Assembly: GCA_963853835.1 (NCBI GenBank)
Contig: OY970833.1
Coordinates: 17,570,474-17,634,473, forward strand
Source: Calendula officinalis
Taxonomy: Eukaryota; Streptophyta; Magnoliopsida; Asterales; Asteraceae
Reading direction: 5' to 3'
DNA length: 64,000 nt
Position numbers and translations under genes: made by a program. The first letter of the stretch is position 1; each line of letters starts with the position of its first letter. This document shows, in pieces, positions 12,599 through 23,171 of this stretch. A model generated the notes under the pieces. The model was given only the letters and a program-made list of their open reading frames with translations, did not search any database and had not been told where the DNA came from.

Positions 12599-13626
12599 GC
12601 TTTTCGTAAACAAAATAGCTATATCCTTCACTCCTTTTATCACACGGGTTAAGCCCAACAAAAATAAGCCTGTTAAAGCGCAACCCATTTGTGCTTTAGA
12701 TGGATGATCCATCATTTTATCCTGTTCGTTCTTCGTTGACGACCTCTTCGTAAGCGCCTCTTCATTTCTTCTACGACTGATAGAAACGATGTGTCTACAA
12801 CGTACAACCAGTCATCTTTAACCGGCTCTTCCAATTCTTGTCAGTACCTCCTCGATTCCTTCAAGCAGGCGTTTGCAATTCCCTCCTCGATTTTGTGCCC
12901 GCCCCCTTCAATAACAAGTGAGTTCGTCTCCTACATTTCATTTCATTTCCTCAATAAAATTAGGGCAAAAAACTGTATACATTTCGATCTTATTAAGGTT
13001 TCTTGTAGCACAAAGTTTTTCATGAACGATAGCAAAATATCAGTTTGCGATCCTGTGTTTCGTCGTTTTGTTCTTTAATTTCTTTGTTCGTAGAGTGTAG
13101 CTTATAATTTTTGTTTCTCAACTTTCGTGATGCTTTTTTTTTCGATTTGAATTTTTATAATCTCCTAATGAATGTCTTCATGTGCTGTTGAATTTAGGGT
13201 TTCATGTTATTACAGCTACGAATTAAGTGTTGGAACAACTACTAAAATCAGTTTTACCAAGGATTCGTCGAGATTGAAAACCATTGTAAGTTGTATTAAG
13301 TATCTTTTATGGAAATAATTTGTTATCGACAATTTTGACAGCTACACTTATAACCTTCAAATTAATTGCAAATATATATTACTGGTTTGTTTACTGATTT
13401 TTGTTGTTGTTATGCCTCTTTCTTATTTGTAGTTTATGGGAGAGCTCGGTTGTGACTTTGAGTTTTAAATGAATGCTGAGCTTACTGTGAATGAATTCAA
13501 AAAGTTATAGATTAGTCAACATTTTGACCTTTTGAGTCAAAATATAATTTGATTACATTAACTTTGAATTTGAGGTTGTAATTTAAGTTTTAGGCATAAT
13601 ATGATTTTTAGTTTTATTTTTTTCAG

Positions 13627-14090
13627 GCTTGCATGTTGATGTATGATTCAACTCATGGTTATATTATGAGAATGATTCATGTTGTTGATGAGTCCTCTTT
13701 GGATATCAACGGGAAGCGAATAAAAGTAACAAGTCAGAGGTATTCTTACGGATTTTTGTTGCTGAATTACAATTATAATCTTATTTGTTTTTTGTTCTAA
13801 AAATTGACTTATCTAGCCAGAATCAAGCATTCCATCTGGAGATTTTGGAGCTGATTATGTTGTAGAATCTTCCAGCATTTATACAAGTTACAACACTTGA
13901 TTAAACTTCAGTCCAGAAAAAGGTAAAATTGAAATCATGGTTTTTTTCTTCACTATGTTTTTGTTAAAACTGGTTGATAACGGGTCAAACGTGTCAATGT
14001 GCAGGGTGGTACTAAAAATGTGATGATTTCTGCTCCATGAGCTGATGCTCTAATGTTAATTGTAGGAGTAAATGAGACCACATATATGTT
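13627..14090 (+). pseudogene. Captured fragments of plastid-type GAPDH (GAPCp-like)
   Basis: Three consecutive exon-like pieces match the NAD-binding half of glyceraldehyde-3-phosphate dehydrogenase, in order and on the Helitron plus strand. Piece 1 (13627-13739) has YDSTHG and LDINGKRIKV and is bounded by TTTCAG and GT. Piece 2 (about 13819-13902) has the GDFGADYVVESS block. Piece 3 (about 14005-14085) has KNVMISAP and LIVGVNETTY and is preceded by TGCAG. The wording is closer to the plastid NAD-dependent GAPCp form than to cytosolic GAPC. Stops occur in pieces 2 and 3, the catalytic Cys region is absent, and upstream and downstream exons were not seen, so no enzyme can be made. Introns remain, so capture was at the DNA level. 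Confidence 0.85.
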
Positions 14091-14279
14091 TATTTTGCGA
14101 AAAAGCTGCAATATCAACCCCTTTTTTTTAGGTTCTTGTATATTAGTAAATGACTAATTTTAAATATAAATATGTTTATTTTGGGTTCAGGTTTTCTATT
14201 TGCTTGTGGTGAATTCTATTTGTTTGAGACGGGTTAATCTTGCAGGTCAAACGGGTCAATTGTGCAGGTGTGTTTGGAT

Positions 14280-14405
14280 TGTTGTATGCAGGTTTGGGGA
14301 GCGATATGGTTGCAGTTAGGGATATGGATGATATTATCAACACCACGTTGGCTGGGTTAGGCTCCAGAGCGCTTTTTAGGGCTGTGTCGGGACCTAGGTA
14401 GGCGG
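14280..14405 (+). other. Unidentified exon-like piece in the Helitron
   Basis: The plus strand reads an open stretch with GSDMVAVRDMDDIIN and AGLGSRALF before a stop near 14400. It is less AT-rich than its surroundings. It may be part of another captured gene, but I do not recognise it. The rest of the Helitron, 14406-15530, is AT-rich and intron-like with nothing else identified. Confidence 0.35.
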
Positions 14406-15530
14406 TGATATCCGGAGCTATTGGTATCTGACAGTTTTGACCTTAAGCGTGTCCAGATTGTTAATATTGTTGATTGACAAATCTTCACAAGAAAGAAAAT
14501 ACATAATTTGATTTGTGTACTTTTTTATGGTGTTTGTCTATAAGAAGTGTGACTTATTGGTATGGGATTTACAATACCAGTTATTAATTGAAGGTTTATA
14601 TGAGGTAATGGTTTATGTTTCCTAACAAGTTATGATAATATAATTTGGTCGACTGGTTGTGATTACTGACTATCTGGAGGTTTTTCCCTAAAACTATGTG
14701 AAAGATAATCCTTTTGATTTTTGAATTGACAAATCTATGGTATGCAGGTACATGGAAATGAGTTATCTGATTAGGGTTATGAATTTCTGTTTGTTTAAAG
14801 TCAAGTAATTGAATTGGGTTTAAAACTTATATTTTTCACTTTATGTGGGTCCTGAGTTGCAAGTCCTTGAGGTTGGCCCCAATTTTGGTCAAAATTGAGT
14901 TTGGTGTGGCTTGAGTTTTCTATGTATGTAAAATGTGTTCGCAGGAAGTATTTTGCTGATGATTGTATTTTTAGTTAGTTATTAATATGTTTGATTTCAT
15001 TACTTAAGGGTTAATGGAAGTATGGTGTTGTTTAAATTATTATTTAAATTATTAATAAGAATGGGGTTTTTGCATTTGGTGTTTATATTAACTTGTTGCA
15101 CACAAGGCTGCAATTGTACACACATCTATAACATCAATGTTTCTAGATATTGTTTCATCATATTTTGGTTGAATTATGATGTTTAGCGATTTGGAAATCT
15201 ATGATATATGTGTTTGGAACATGTTATTTACGGTCAGGTTTAGTGGGTCATTGATCAATTAGGTCATTTTTAGAAATGGATTTTTTAGTCACATACTTCT
15301 TCTTGACTCACCTTTATCGTCATATAATAACCTCATGTAAGCCCAATTGGGTTGCTTATAATGATTTGCAATGTTATGTTCTAACCAAGTGAGCTACTAG
15401 GATATATGTTCCTTACTTGGACTATAATTATTTTTAGCAATCTCTTAAACCTTAAAAGGTTAATATTACCACCACCATCACTATAGTCAGCACCACCCAT
15501 CAAGTGATCGCTGCAAAAATATAGTCAACA

Positions 15531-15565
15531 GGTACCTGCCGCCGCATTGCGCGGGTACCTGCTAG
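15531..15565 (+). other. Helitron 3' terminal hairpin and CTAG end
   Basis: GGTACC at 15531-15536 can pair with GGTACC at 15554-15559, and an inner CCGC can pair with GCGG around ATTGC. It is followed by TG and CTAG. This is the termination signal used in rolling-circle transposition. Confidence 0.85.
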
Positions 15566-16401
15566 TACATATAAATACATCTTGTTAATTTTAGAACTTA
15601 AAAATTAACACTTCTTTTAATTTTCATTAATTAGTTAAACCATAATCTTGTTCTTTATCAATCAAAATTAGGGTTTTGACCTTCTTGATAAAAAACATTA
15701 CTTATTAAAAATTAATTCTAATCAATCCTATCTAAACAATGAACTTTGTTTAAATTCTAGGATAGATTATAACCTTAATAAATTTATTTAAACTTTTTAA
15801 TTTATACCTTATAGACAATAAAACTTTGTCTAAGTTTCTAGGTTTAAAGAACTAGACTTAATAAATCTATTAAAATAATAATTAAACATATTAAACATGA
15901 ACTTGCTTAATTATCTAGGTTTTAGATATCATAATTAATTCTTTAGAAACAATTAAACTCAAACTAGTTTAATGTTCTAGGGTTCTTTAGGGTTTCGAAA
16001 TTCCTAAAGCCTAGTAAACTTTTTCACCAATTAAACTAAGGTAGTTTAACAAACTTGGTGTCCAAGTAACCTCCTTGATTTCGAAGTCTTTGAGAAAAAG
16101 GAAAGAATCCTTTTTTTGATTAATTAAACCAAAAATTGGTATAACATACTAGATCCTAGATTTTGAAGATCAAATAACAAGGAAAGAATCCTCTTGATCA
16201 AGAACTTTGATGTTCTTGATCCTAGGGTTCTTCCTAATTTCGAATACACTAGGGTTAGGAAAAGAACCCTTTTGATCAATTAAACTAAACTAGTTTAATA
16301 TTCTTGATCCTAGGGTTCTTTACAATTTTCAAAAATTACTAGGGTTAGATCCTTATGACCAATTAAACTAAACTAGTTTAATGTTCTTGTTCTAGGGTTC
16401 T
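15566..16401 (-). other. Leader region of copy A, part 2, 5' end deleted
   Basis: Continuation of the leader after the Helitron, aligned with 45318-46170 of copy B. It contains repeated AATTAAACTAAACTAGTTTAA and CCTAGGGTTCTT phrases. The stretch that should hold the primer-binding site and the outer part of the 5' LTR is gone; the leader fuses directly to mid-LTR sequence near 16402. Confidence 0.75.
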
Positions 16402-16982
16402 TACCCTAAGCCTCTTATTTATAGATAAATAAGTTGCGCTTAGGACCCTCTAGTTTAATTAAGATCAATTCTTTAATTAAATTTTCCTTTTTACGTTTCC
16501 TTTCCTTATAGTTTATTTATTCTTTTATTATTGCACTTAACTATTAAATGTCTAGTATTAATACACTTTAATATATATTTCGGTATAATACATATAAACG
16601 AAATATATGCCTTGTATAAATACTTTTAATAATTAATTATATAATAACCTTTATATAATTTACACAATAATATTATCCAACACCATATGATTTAATAGCT
16701 TTAAATCATATTATGGATAATCTATAATTAACACATTGTATATTTACTTAACTAGTAAATGTACAAACTTGTATTAATTAGTTAGTTAAACTAATCTAGT
16801 AATAAGTTGAACTTAACTTAATACTTAACTTGATTCATAAATGACTATTATGAATCAATTCTCTTCCAAGTAACATTACATATCTTACTCGAATAACATG
16901 CACTCACCGGTGTGACCCATAAGTGTTTCGTAGGCATGGATGTATCATCATAGGTTGACTAACTGTGTACATAAATCCTTCA
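16402..16982 (-). repeat. 5' LTR of copy A, truncated
   Basis: 581 bp equivalent to 6855-7437 of the other LTR. On the minus strand the LTR start and U3 with the TATA box are kept, while the part nearest the primer-binding site is lost. The join lies in TACCCT, present in both parents, which suggests deletion through microhomology. Confidence 0.85.
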
Positions 16983-19972
16983 CTTTTCAGTAAAGCCCCT
17001 TTCGATTCTGCCTGTAACTCCTAGACCGTAAGTGGTCTCACGATCCACAAGATAACAACGGAAAGCTCGGAATGTAAATCATAGAATTCGAGAAAGCACG
17101 ACATCGTGACTCTGTCGCGAATCAGGTCAAAATCCGTCGAGAAGGCAGATGACAGAATCTGCCAGAAAGTGAATTTGATGTAAAACTCGTTTATAATAAT
17201 TTACAACTCAAATAGGCCTGAAACGGAGACCCGAGCCAAAAGTTATGGCCTTTGCAGTAAAGTGCCTTTCGATTCTGCCTATAACTCCTAGACCGTAAGT
17301 GGGCTCACGATCCAAGAGATATCAACGGAAAGCTCGGAATGTAAACTACAAGAGACGAGAAAGAACGTGATCGTGAATCTATCCCGAATCAGGTCAAAAT
17401 CTGACGAGAAGGCAGATGAGAGAATCCGCGAGAAAGTGAATTTTTTTTAAAACTCGTTTTTAATAATTTACCAGTCTAATAGGCTTGAAACGGAGACCTG
17501 ACCAAAAAGTTAAGGCCTTTTCAGTAAAGCCCCTTTCGATTCTACCTGTAACTCCTATACCGTAAGTGGGCTCACGATCCACAAGATATCAACGGAATGC
17601 TCAGAACGTCAACTATGAGACTCGAGAAGGCACGAGATCGTGATTCTATGCCGAAGAAGGTTAAAATCCGTCGAGAAGGCAGATTACAAAATCTGCCAGA
17701 AAGTGAATTTGTTTTAAAACACATTTTTAATAATTTACAAGTCACGTAGGCCTGAAACGGAGACCCGAGCCAAAAGTTATGGCCTTTTCAGTAAAGCCCA
17801 TTTTGATTATGCATGCAACTCCTAGACCGTAAGTGGACTCACGATCCACAAGATATCAACCGCAAGCTCAGAACGATAACCACCAAAGTCGAGAAGGCAC
17901 GTGATCGTGATTCTATGCCGAAGCAGGTCAAAATCCGTCGAGAAGGCAGATGATAGAATCTGTCAGAAAGTGAATTTGTTTTAAAACCCGTTTTAAATAA
18001 TTTACAAGTCTAGTAAGCATGAAACGGAGACCCGAGCCAAAACTTATGGCCTTTTCAGTAAAGCCCCTTTCGATTCTGCCTGGAACTCCTAGACCGTAAC
18101 AGGGCTCACGATCCACAAGATGTTAACCGAAAGCTCAGAATGTAAACTACAAGAGTCGAGAAGGAACGAGTTCGTGATTCTATGCCGAAGTGGCTTAAAA
18201 TCCGTAGAGAAGGCAGATGACAGAATTTGCTAGAAAGTAAATTTATTTTAAAACCCGTTTTAAATAATGAACAAGTCAAGTAGGCATAAAACGGAAACCC
18301 GAGCCTAAAGTTACGGCCTTTTCAGTAAAGCCCCTTTCGATTCTGCCTTTAACTCCTAGACCTTAACTGGGCTCACGAGCTACAAGATATCAACGTAAAG
18401 CTCAGATTGTAAACTAGAAAAGTAGAGAAGGCACGGGATCGTGGTTCTATCCTGAAGCAGGTCAAAATTTGTCAAGAATGCAGATGATAGAATCCGTCAG
18501 AAAGTGAATTTGTTTTAAAACCCATTTTTAATAATTTTCAAGTCTAGTAGGCATGAAACGGAGACCCGAGCCAAAAGTTATGGCCTTTTCAGTAAGGCCC
18601 CTTTCGATTCAGCCTGTAACTCCTAGACCGTAAGTGGGCTCACGATCCACAAGATATCAACGGAAAGCTCAGAACATAAACTAAAAGATTCAAGAAGGCA
18701 CTGGATCGTGATTCTATGCCGAAGCAGGTCAAAATCCGTCGGGGAGGCAGATGACAGAATCTGCCAGAAAGTGAATTTGTTTTAAAACCCGTATTTAATA
18801 ATTTGCAAGTCAAGTAGGGATGAAACAGATACCCAAGCCAAAACTTATGTCCTTTTCAGTAAAGCACCTATCGATTCTGCCTGTAACTCCTCGATGTAAC
18901 TGGGCTCACGATCCACAAGATATCAACGAAAAGCTCGGAATGTAAACTACAAAAGTCGTGAAGGCACGGGATCGTGATTCTGTCCCGAAGCAGGTCAAAA
19001 TCCATCGAGAAAGCATATGACAAAATCTGTCCGAAAGTGAATTTGTTTTAAAACTCGTTTTTAATTATTTACAAGTCAAGTAGGCCTGAAACGGAGACCC
19101 GAGCCAAAAGTTATGGCCTTTTCAGTAAGGCCCCTTTCGATTCTGCCTATAACTCCTAGATAGTAAGTGGGCTTACAATCTACAAGATATCAACGGAAAG
19201 CTCAGAATATAAACTACATGAGTCGAGAAGGCACGGGATCATGATTCTACGCCGAAGCAGGTCAATATCCGTCGAGAAGGCAGATGGCAGAACCTGCAAG
19301 AAAGTGAATTTGTTTTAAATCCCATTTTTAATAATTTACAAGTCAAGTAGGCATGAAACGGAGACCCGAGCCAAAAGTTCTGGCCTTTTCAGTAAAGCCC
19401 CTTTCGATTCTGCCGGTGACTCCTAGACCGTAACGAGGCTCACGATCCACAAGATATCAATGGATAGATAAGAATGTAAACTACAAAAGTGGAGAAGGCA
19501 TGGGACCTTGATTCTGTCCCGAAGCAGGTCAAAATCCGCCGAGAAGTCAGATGACATAATCTGCCAGAAAGTGAATTTGTTTTAAAACTCGTTTTTATAA
19601 TTTACAAGTGAAGTAGGCCTGAAACGGAGACCCGAGCCAAAATTTATGGCCTTTACATTAAAGCCCCTTTCGATTCTGCCTGTAACTCCTAAACCATAAG
19701 TGGGCTTACGATACACAAGATATCAACAGAAAGCTCAGAACGTAAACTACAAGAGTCGAGAAGGCACGGGATCGTGATTCCATGCTGAAGCAGGTCAAAA
19801 TCCACCGAGAAGGAAGATGACGGAATCTGCCAGAAAGTGAATTTGTTTTAAAACCCATATTTAATAACTTACAAGTCAAGTAGGCATGAAATGAGACCCG
19901 AGCCTAAAGTTATGACCTTTTGAGTAAATCCCCTTTTGATTCTTCCTGTAACTCCTAGACCGTAACTGGGCT
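16983..19972. repeat. Satellite array, block 2
   Basis: About eleven monomers of the same satellite as 1-6315, resuming in phase after the CTTTT target duplication of copy A. Monomers are individually diverged and no six-monomer periodicity was noticed. The block ends in a GGGCT target site where element C starts. Confidence 0.93.
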
Positions 19973-20471
19973 TGTTAAAGCAAAAAAGCCTCACCCCTTG
20001 GGATCTTAAGATAACAAGACAACCTAGACTAGCTTAGAATAATTTGTAGACTAATATAGCTAAGTCTTGGTCCAATACTGAGTAGACATTTTTTGTCACT
20101 CAGTATTGGAACTCAGTATTGACATCCAATACTTAGTACAAGGACTGAGTAAACATTTCCATGTTTCCTCGACCGGATCAAATCCCTTTGATCTCGGTCA
20201 CTTTACCTTTCTTAGTCCCTATACTACTCCATGCCTATCTTGTGAGATCTCTATAACACTATTAGTAGAGATGAATTGGCAAAGTAGTACTCACAAATTT
20301 ACGCTTTCACTTTTATATTCTTGTAATTGATTAGTGGTATTGCTATTCCGCAGCATACCACACTTAGTAGAATTATACATTTGATTATAATCTTGTTCAA
20401 TACATTATTTGTCTTAAGTATTCCAAACTCTATCAATTAAACAAGCAATCCAGGGTTGTTGTGACCTAACA
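19973..20471 (+). repeat. 5' LTR of element C
   Basis: 499 bp, from TGTTAAAGC to CTAACA. U3 has a perfect 13-bp inverted repeat, TCCAATACTGAGT (20071-20083) and ACTCAGTATTGGA (20098-20110). The TATA box seen in the 3' LTR and in element F is mutated here (ACTATTAGTAGAG), so this promoter is probably weak or dead. Confidence 0.92.
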
Positions 20472-20473
20472 AC

Positions 20474-20488
20474 TGGTATCAGAGCAGG
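20474..20488 (+). promoter_or_regulatory. Primer-binding site of element C
   Basis: TGGTATCAGAGCAGG, 2 nt after the LTR. It begins with the standard match to the 3' end of initiator tRNA-Met, used to prime minus-strand DNA synthesis. Confidence 0.9.
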
Positions 20489-20569
20489 CTAAATTAATTC
20501 TTATTTAGTCGATCTATTTCCCTAGCATCCAATCCTTATACCTATCCTTCACGACCTACAAAAACCAGA

Positions 20570-23163
20570 ATGTCTACAATCAAAGCTCCAGTTATGACCG
20601 GAAAGGGTGTACCAATCTTTGATGGCAAAGATTTCCATCAATGGAAATTGAAAGCCTAATGGTATCTTGAATCAATCCATTGTGAAATGCTCACAGTACA
20701 TCTGATGGTCCCATCATTCCACTAACAACAGAGCCTGTTGCAACTACTGACAATGCTCCTGCATCCACAAGAACCATTCCAAAGTTTAAACATACTTGGA
20801 CTTATACTGATCATCTTTTGTTCAGTCTAGACTCAAGAGCCAAAAGTGTGACTGGTAATGCAGTTACAAAAGAAATAATTAATTCAATCATGAAGTTACC
20901 TACTGCTAAAGCTATGTGGGATAGCTTAACTGTCACATATGAAGGCACACCAAAGGTGAAGTTGCAAAGAAAGAGCAACAGGAGAAGAAAATATGAAAAT
21001 TTCATCTCAAATCAAAATGAAGACATCACCTCTCTCTACAACAGGTTCAATATTGTTGTTCATGATCTTATCAGTGTTGGAATTGTGAAGGAAGAGGGAG
21101 AACTCTGTCAAAAATTTCTAGACAGTCTTCCTCAACAATTCCTTGATATGACAAACTCTATCAATGCTGCTAAAAACATTGAGACATACACTCTTCAAAC
21201 ATTGTATGGCTTAATGTTGAATCATGAAGAGAACAATGCTTCTAGACTGATCAACTGGAAGAAGACTGACAAGACTTCCACTGGCATGGCTCTAATTGTC
21301 AAACCTGTTAACTCAGTGCAACAAGCCTACACAGTCACTGAACCAAATGAGCCAAAAGGTGATCTTGAGGATGCTGAGGCAGAAGAGCTGGAAACTCAAA
21401 TGGCTCTTATGTCTATGAAGTTGGGTCAGTTGAAAAAGAAGAGGGTTGGTGTTAGCTCTTCCAATACTGACTCGAGATCTGGTCTGTGCTACAGGCGTGG
21501 AAAGCCTGGTCACATTGCTGCCAACTGTCACACAAAATCTTCTGAAAATGATCAGAATGACAAAATTGCATAGCGTGCTAAACGGTATAGGGACAAGTAT
21601 GTGAAGTTGAAGGCAAGAAGCAAGGGAAAGGGAGTTACTGGGAATGGAGCACCTCATCAGGCATTGTACTCTGAAGCCTGGATGGATGAAGAGCTTAGTG
21701 ATGATGAGGAAGAGGTCGAGAACAAAGCCTTTATGGCTTTCACTAAAGATGATTTGAAGATCACTTTTGAGAGAGACCTCAAACAGGCTGAGAGGATGAG
21801 TGTTCACATTGACTGTGATTCCACTCAGTTGTACAAGGTGAGTGCCTTTCAAACTTATTCATTGAATGAAAAAGAAAAGATTTTTAAGTATATGATTGTT
21901 GATCTTAAAACTTTAGTACATAAAGAAAAGGCTTTAAAATTAACAATTTTACAACTTGAAAAGGTAAATAATGAAAATTTAGATATATTAGCAAGATTAA
22001 AAGATTTAGAACTTGATTTTTTAAACTTACAGGAAATGAACCAAAGATTAGCTGATAAAGCACATTTACATAAACTTGAAAAAGAAAAATTTGAAAAACA
22101 TTGTAAATCATGGGGAAAAGCTTCTATGAAGCTAAATAAATGTTTAAATCAACAATTTCCTGATAATGTGAGGGCTGCACTTGGTGTTGATCCTCAGCTT
22201 AAAAATAGAAATAATTTTGCTGATTTATTTGAAGAATTTAATCATTTAAATCCTGTTAAATTTGTAAAATCAAAAACATTTTGTGAAGCTAGTTGTCAAA
22301 CTGACTCAGAAGATGAGGATAAAATCATTTTTGACCAAGCTCAACCTATTGGTCCCTCTATCTGCTCTAAGTGCTATACTGAACTACAAGAGATCAGTAT
22401 TCAATTTCCTGTTACAGAAAATTCTGATACTGAACCTGATGTAGATCAGTATGACACCTCAGCTGTTCCACCTTTTGAATTATTATTTAATATTATTCCA
22501 TACTCTGAAAATAATATTTTAAAAACATTGAAAACAACTTCTATACCTTCAAGGAAAACTGATACTGAAGTTGCAAGCACATCTGAGTCAAGTACTCAAA
22601 AATCTTAAGAACCTGTTCAAGTGGTCACTTTTAAACATGATACAAAACCAAAAACACATTCCACAGCTTCCAAAAGTGGTAAAGGATCTAAGTCTAAGCA
22701 AAAGCAAAAACAGACACATTTACCAGATAAAAAGAAAGACTCGTCTCTTAAAAAGATTGTTGAAAAGGATGTAAAATCTCCTATTAAAATGATAAAAATA
22801 GTCTTCTTAAATCTATTGGTGATCAAATCAAATTTTAAAGTCAGAAATTTGCAAAAGTGACTCATACTGATCAACCAAAAGATAAACAATTTTAAAAAAT
22901 TCCTTATGAAAACATGTTTAGAAATAGGCCAAGAAAATGCTACAGATGTCATCATACTGGTCATAAAGGAGATGAGTGTAGAACTAATCTCTCAAATCCT
23001 AGGTACTCAGTACCAAAGAAAAGGAGGGATCCAAAGTCAGTGCCACAACAGACAACCAATACTGGTTCTCCTAAAGTGATACTGAAAAACTAAGATTAAA
23101 AAGGTTAAACTTGTTAACTCTACCAAAGGTCCCATTTTTAAATGGGTTCCTAAAAGGAAATAA
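20570..23163 (+). pseudogene. gag: gag of element C
   Basis: Capsid and nucleocapsid gene. The ATG at 20570 opens a copia Gag with the FDGKDFHQWKLKA block. A TAA at 20657 and a 1-nt deletion near 20705 break the N-terminus; element F has the intact form of both. The frame then runs 20818-21570 through the helical UBN2 region to the first knuckle, CYRRGKPGHIAANC, where the second Cys is Arg, and stops at a TAG where F has TAC. It reopens to 22605 (acidic, coiled-coil-like), stops at TAA, and after another shift has a second knuckle, CYRCHHTGHKGDEC (22938). The gene ends with WVPKRK and TAA at 23161. At least five lesions make it non-functional. Confidence 0.9.
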
Positions 23164-23171
23164 TCCTTATT

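Larger units (their letters stand above)
12411..15565 (+). mobile_element. Non-autonomous Helitron
   Basis: Starts with TCTCTACTATATTATAAAGG, ends with CTAG, and lies between A and T, which is the Helitron insertion signature. A GC-rich hairpin at 15531-15559 precedes the CTAG end. No target duplication is present. The empty site is visible in copy B near 45318, where the flanks are joined without this segment. No Rep/helicase protein was found, so it needs a helper in trans. It carries pieces of a GAPDH gene and a tRNA-like sequence. Confidence 0.9.
6316..16982 (-). mobile_element. Gag-only LTR retrotransposon, copy A (TR-GAG type)
   Basis: The element is bounded by TG at 6316 and CA at 16982 and flanked by a perfect 5-bp duplication CTTTT (6311-6315 and 16983-16987), which splits a satellite monomer cleanly. 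It lies on the minus strand. The left LTR (3' LTR) is complete. The right LTR (5' LTR) has lost about half its length together with the primer-binding site. The only protein gene is gag; no protease, integrase or reverse transcriptase was seen. A Helitron sits inside the leader. Copy B at 39259-47331 is the same family and serves as the reference for what was lost. Confidence 0.92.

Noticed and set aside
12791..13078. 95-codon frame near the start of the Helitron as a host gene
   Set aside because: No recognised domain. It could be the transit-peptide exon of the captured GAPDH, but I could not support that from sequence alone.
1..19972. CRISPR array or centromere protein B box in the repeats
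   Set aside because: Repeats are long, contiguous and without unique spacers, and the genome is a plant. No convincing CENP-B box was found in the monomer.
21313..21852. Long antisense frame over gag of element C
   Set aside because: Shadow of the gag frame on the other strand, with no recognised content.
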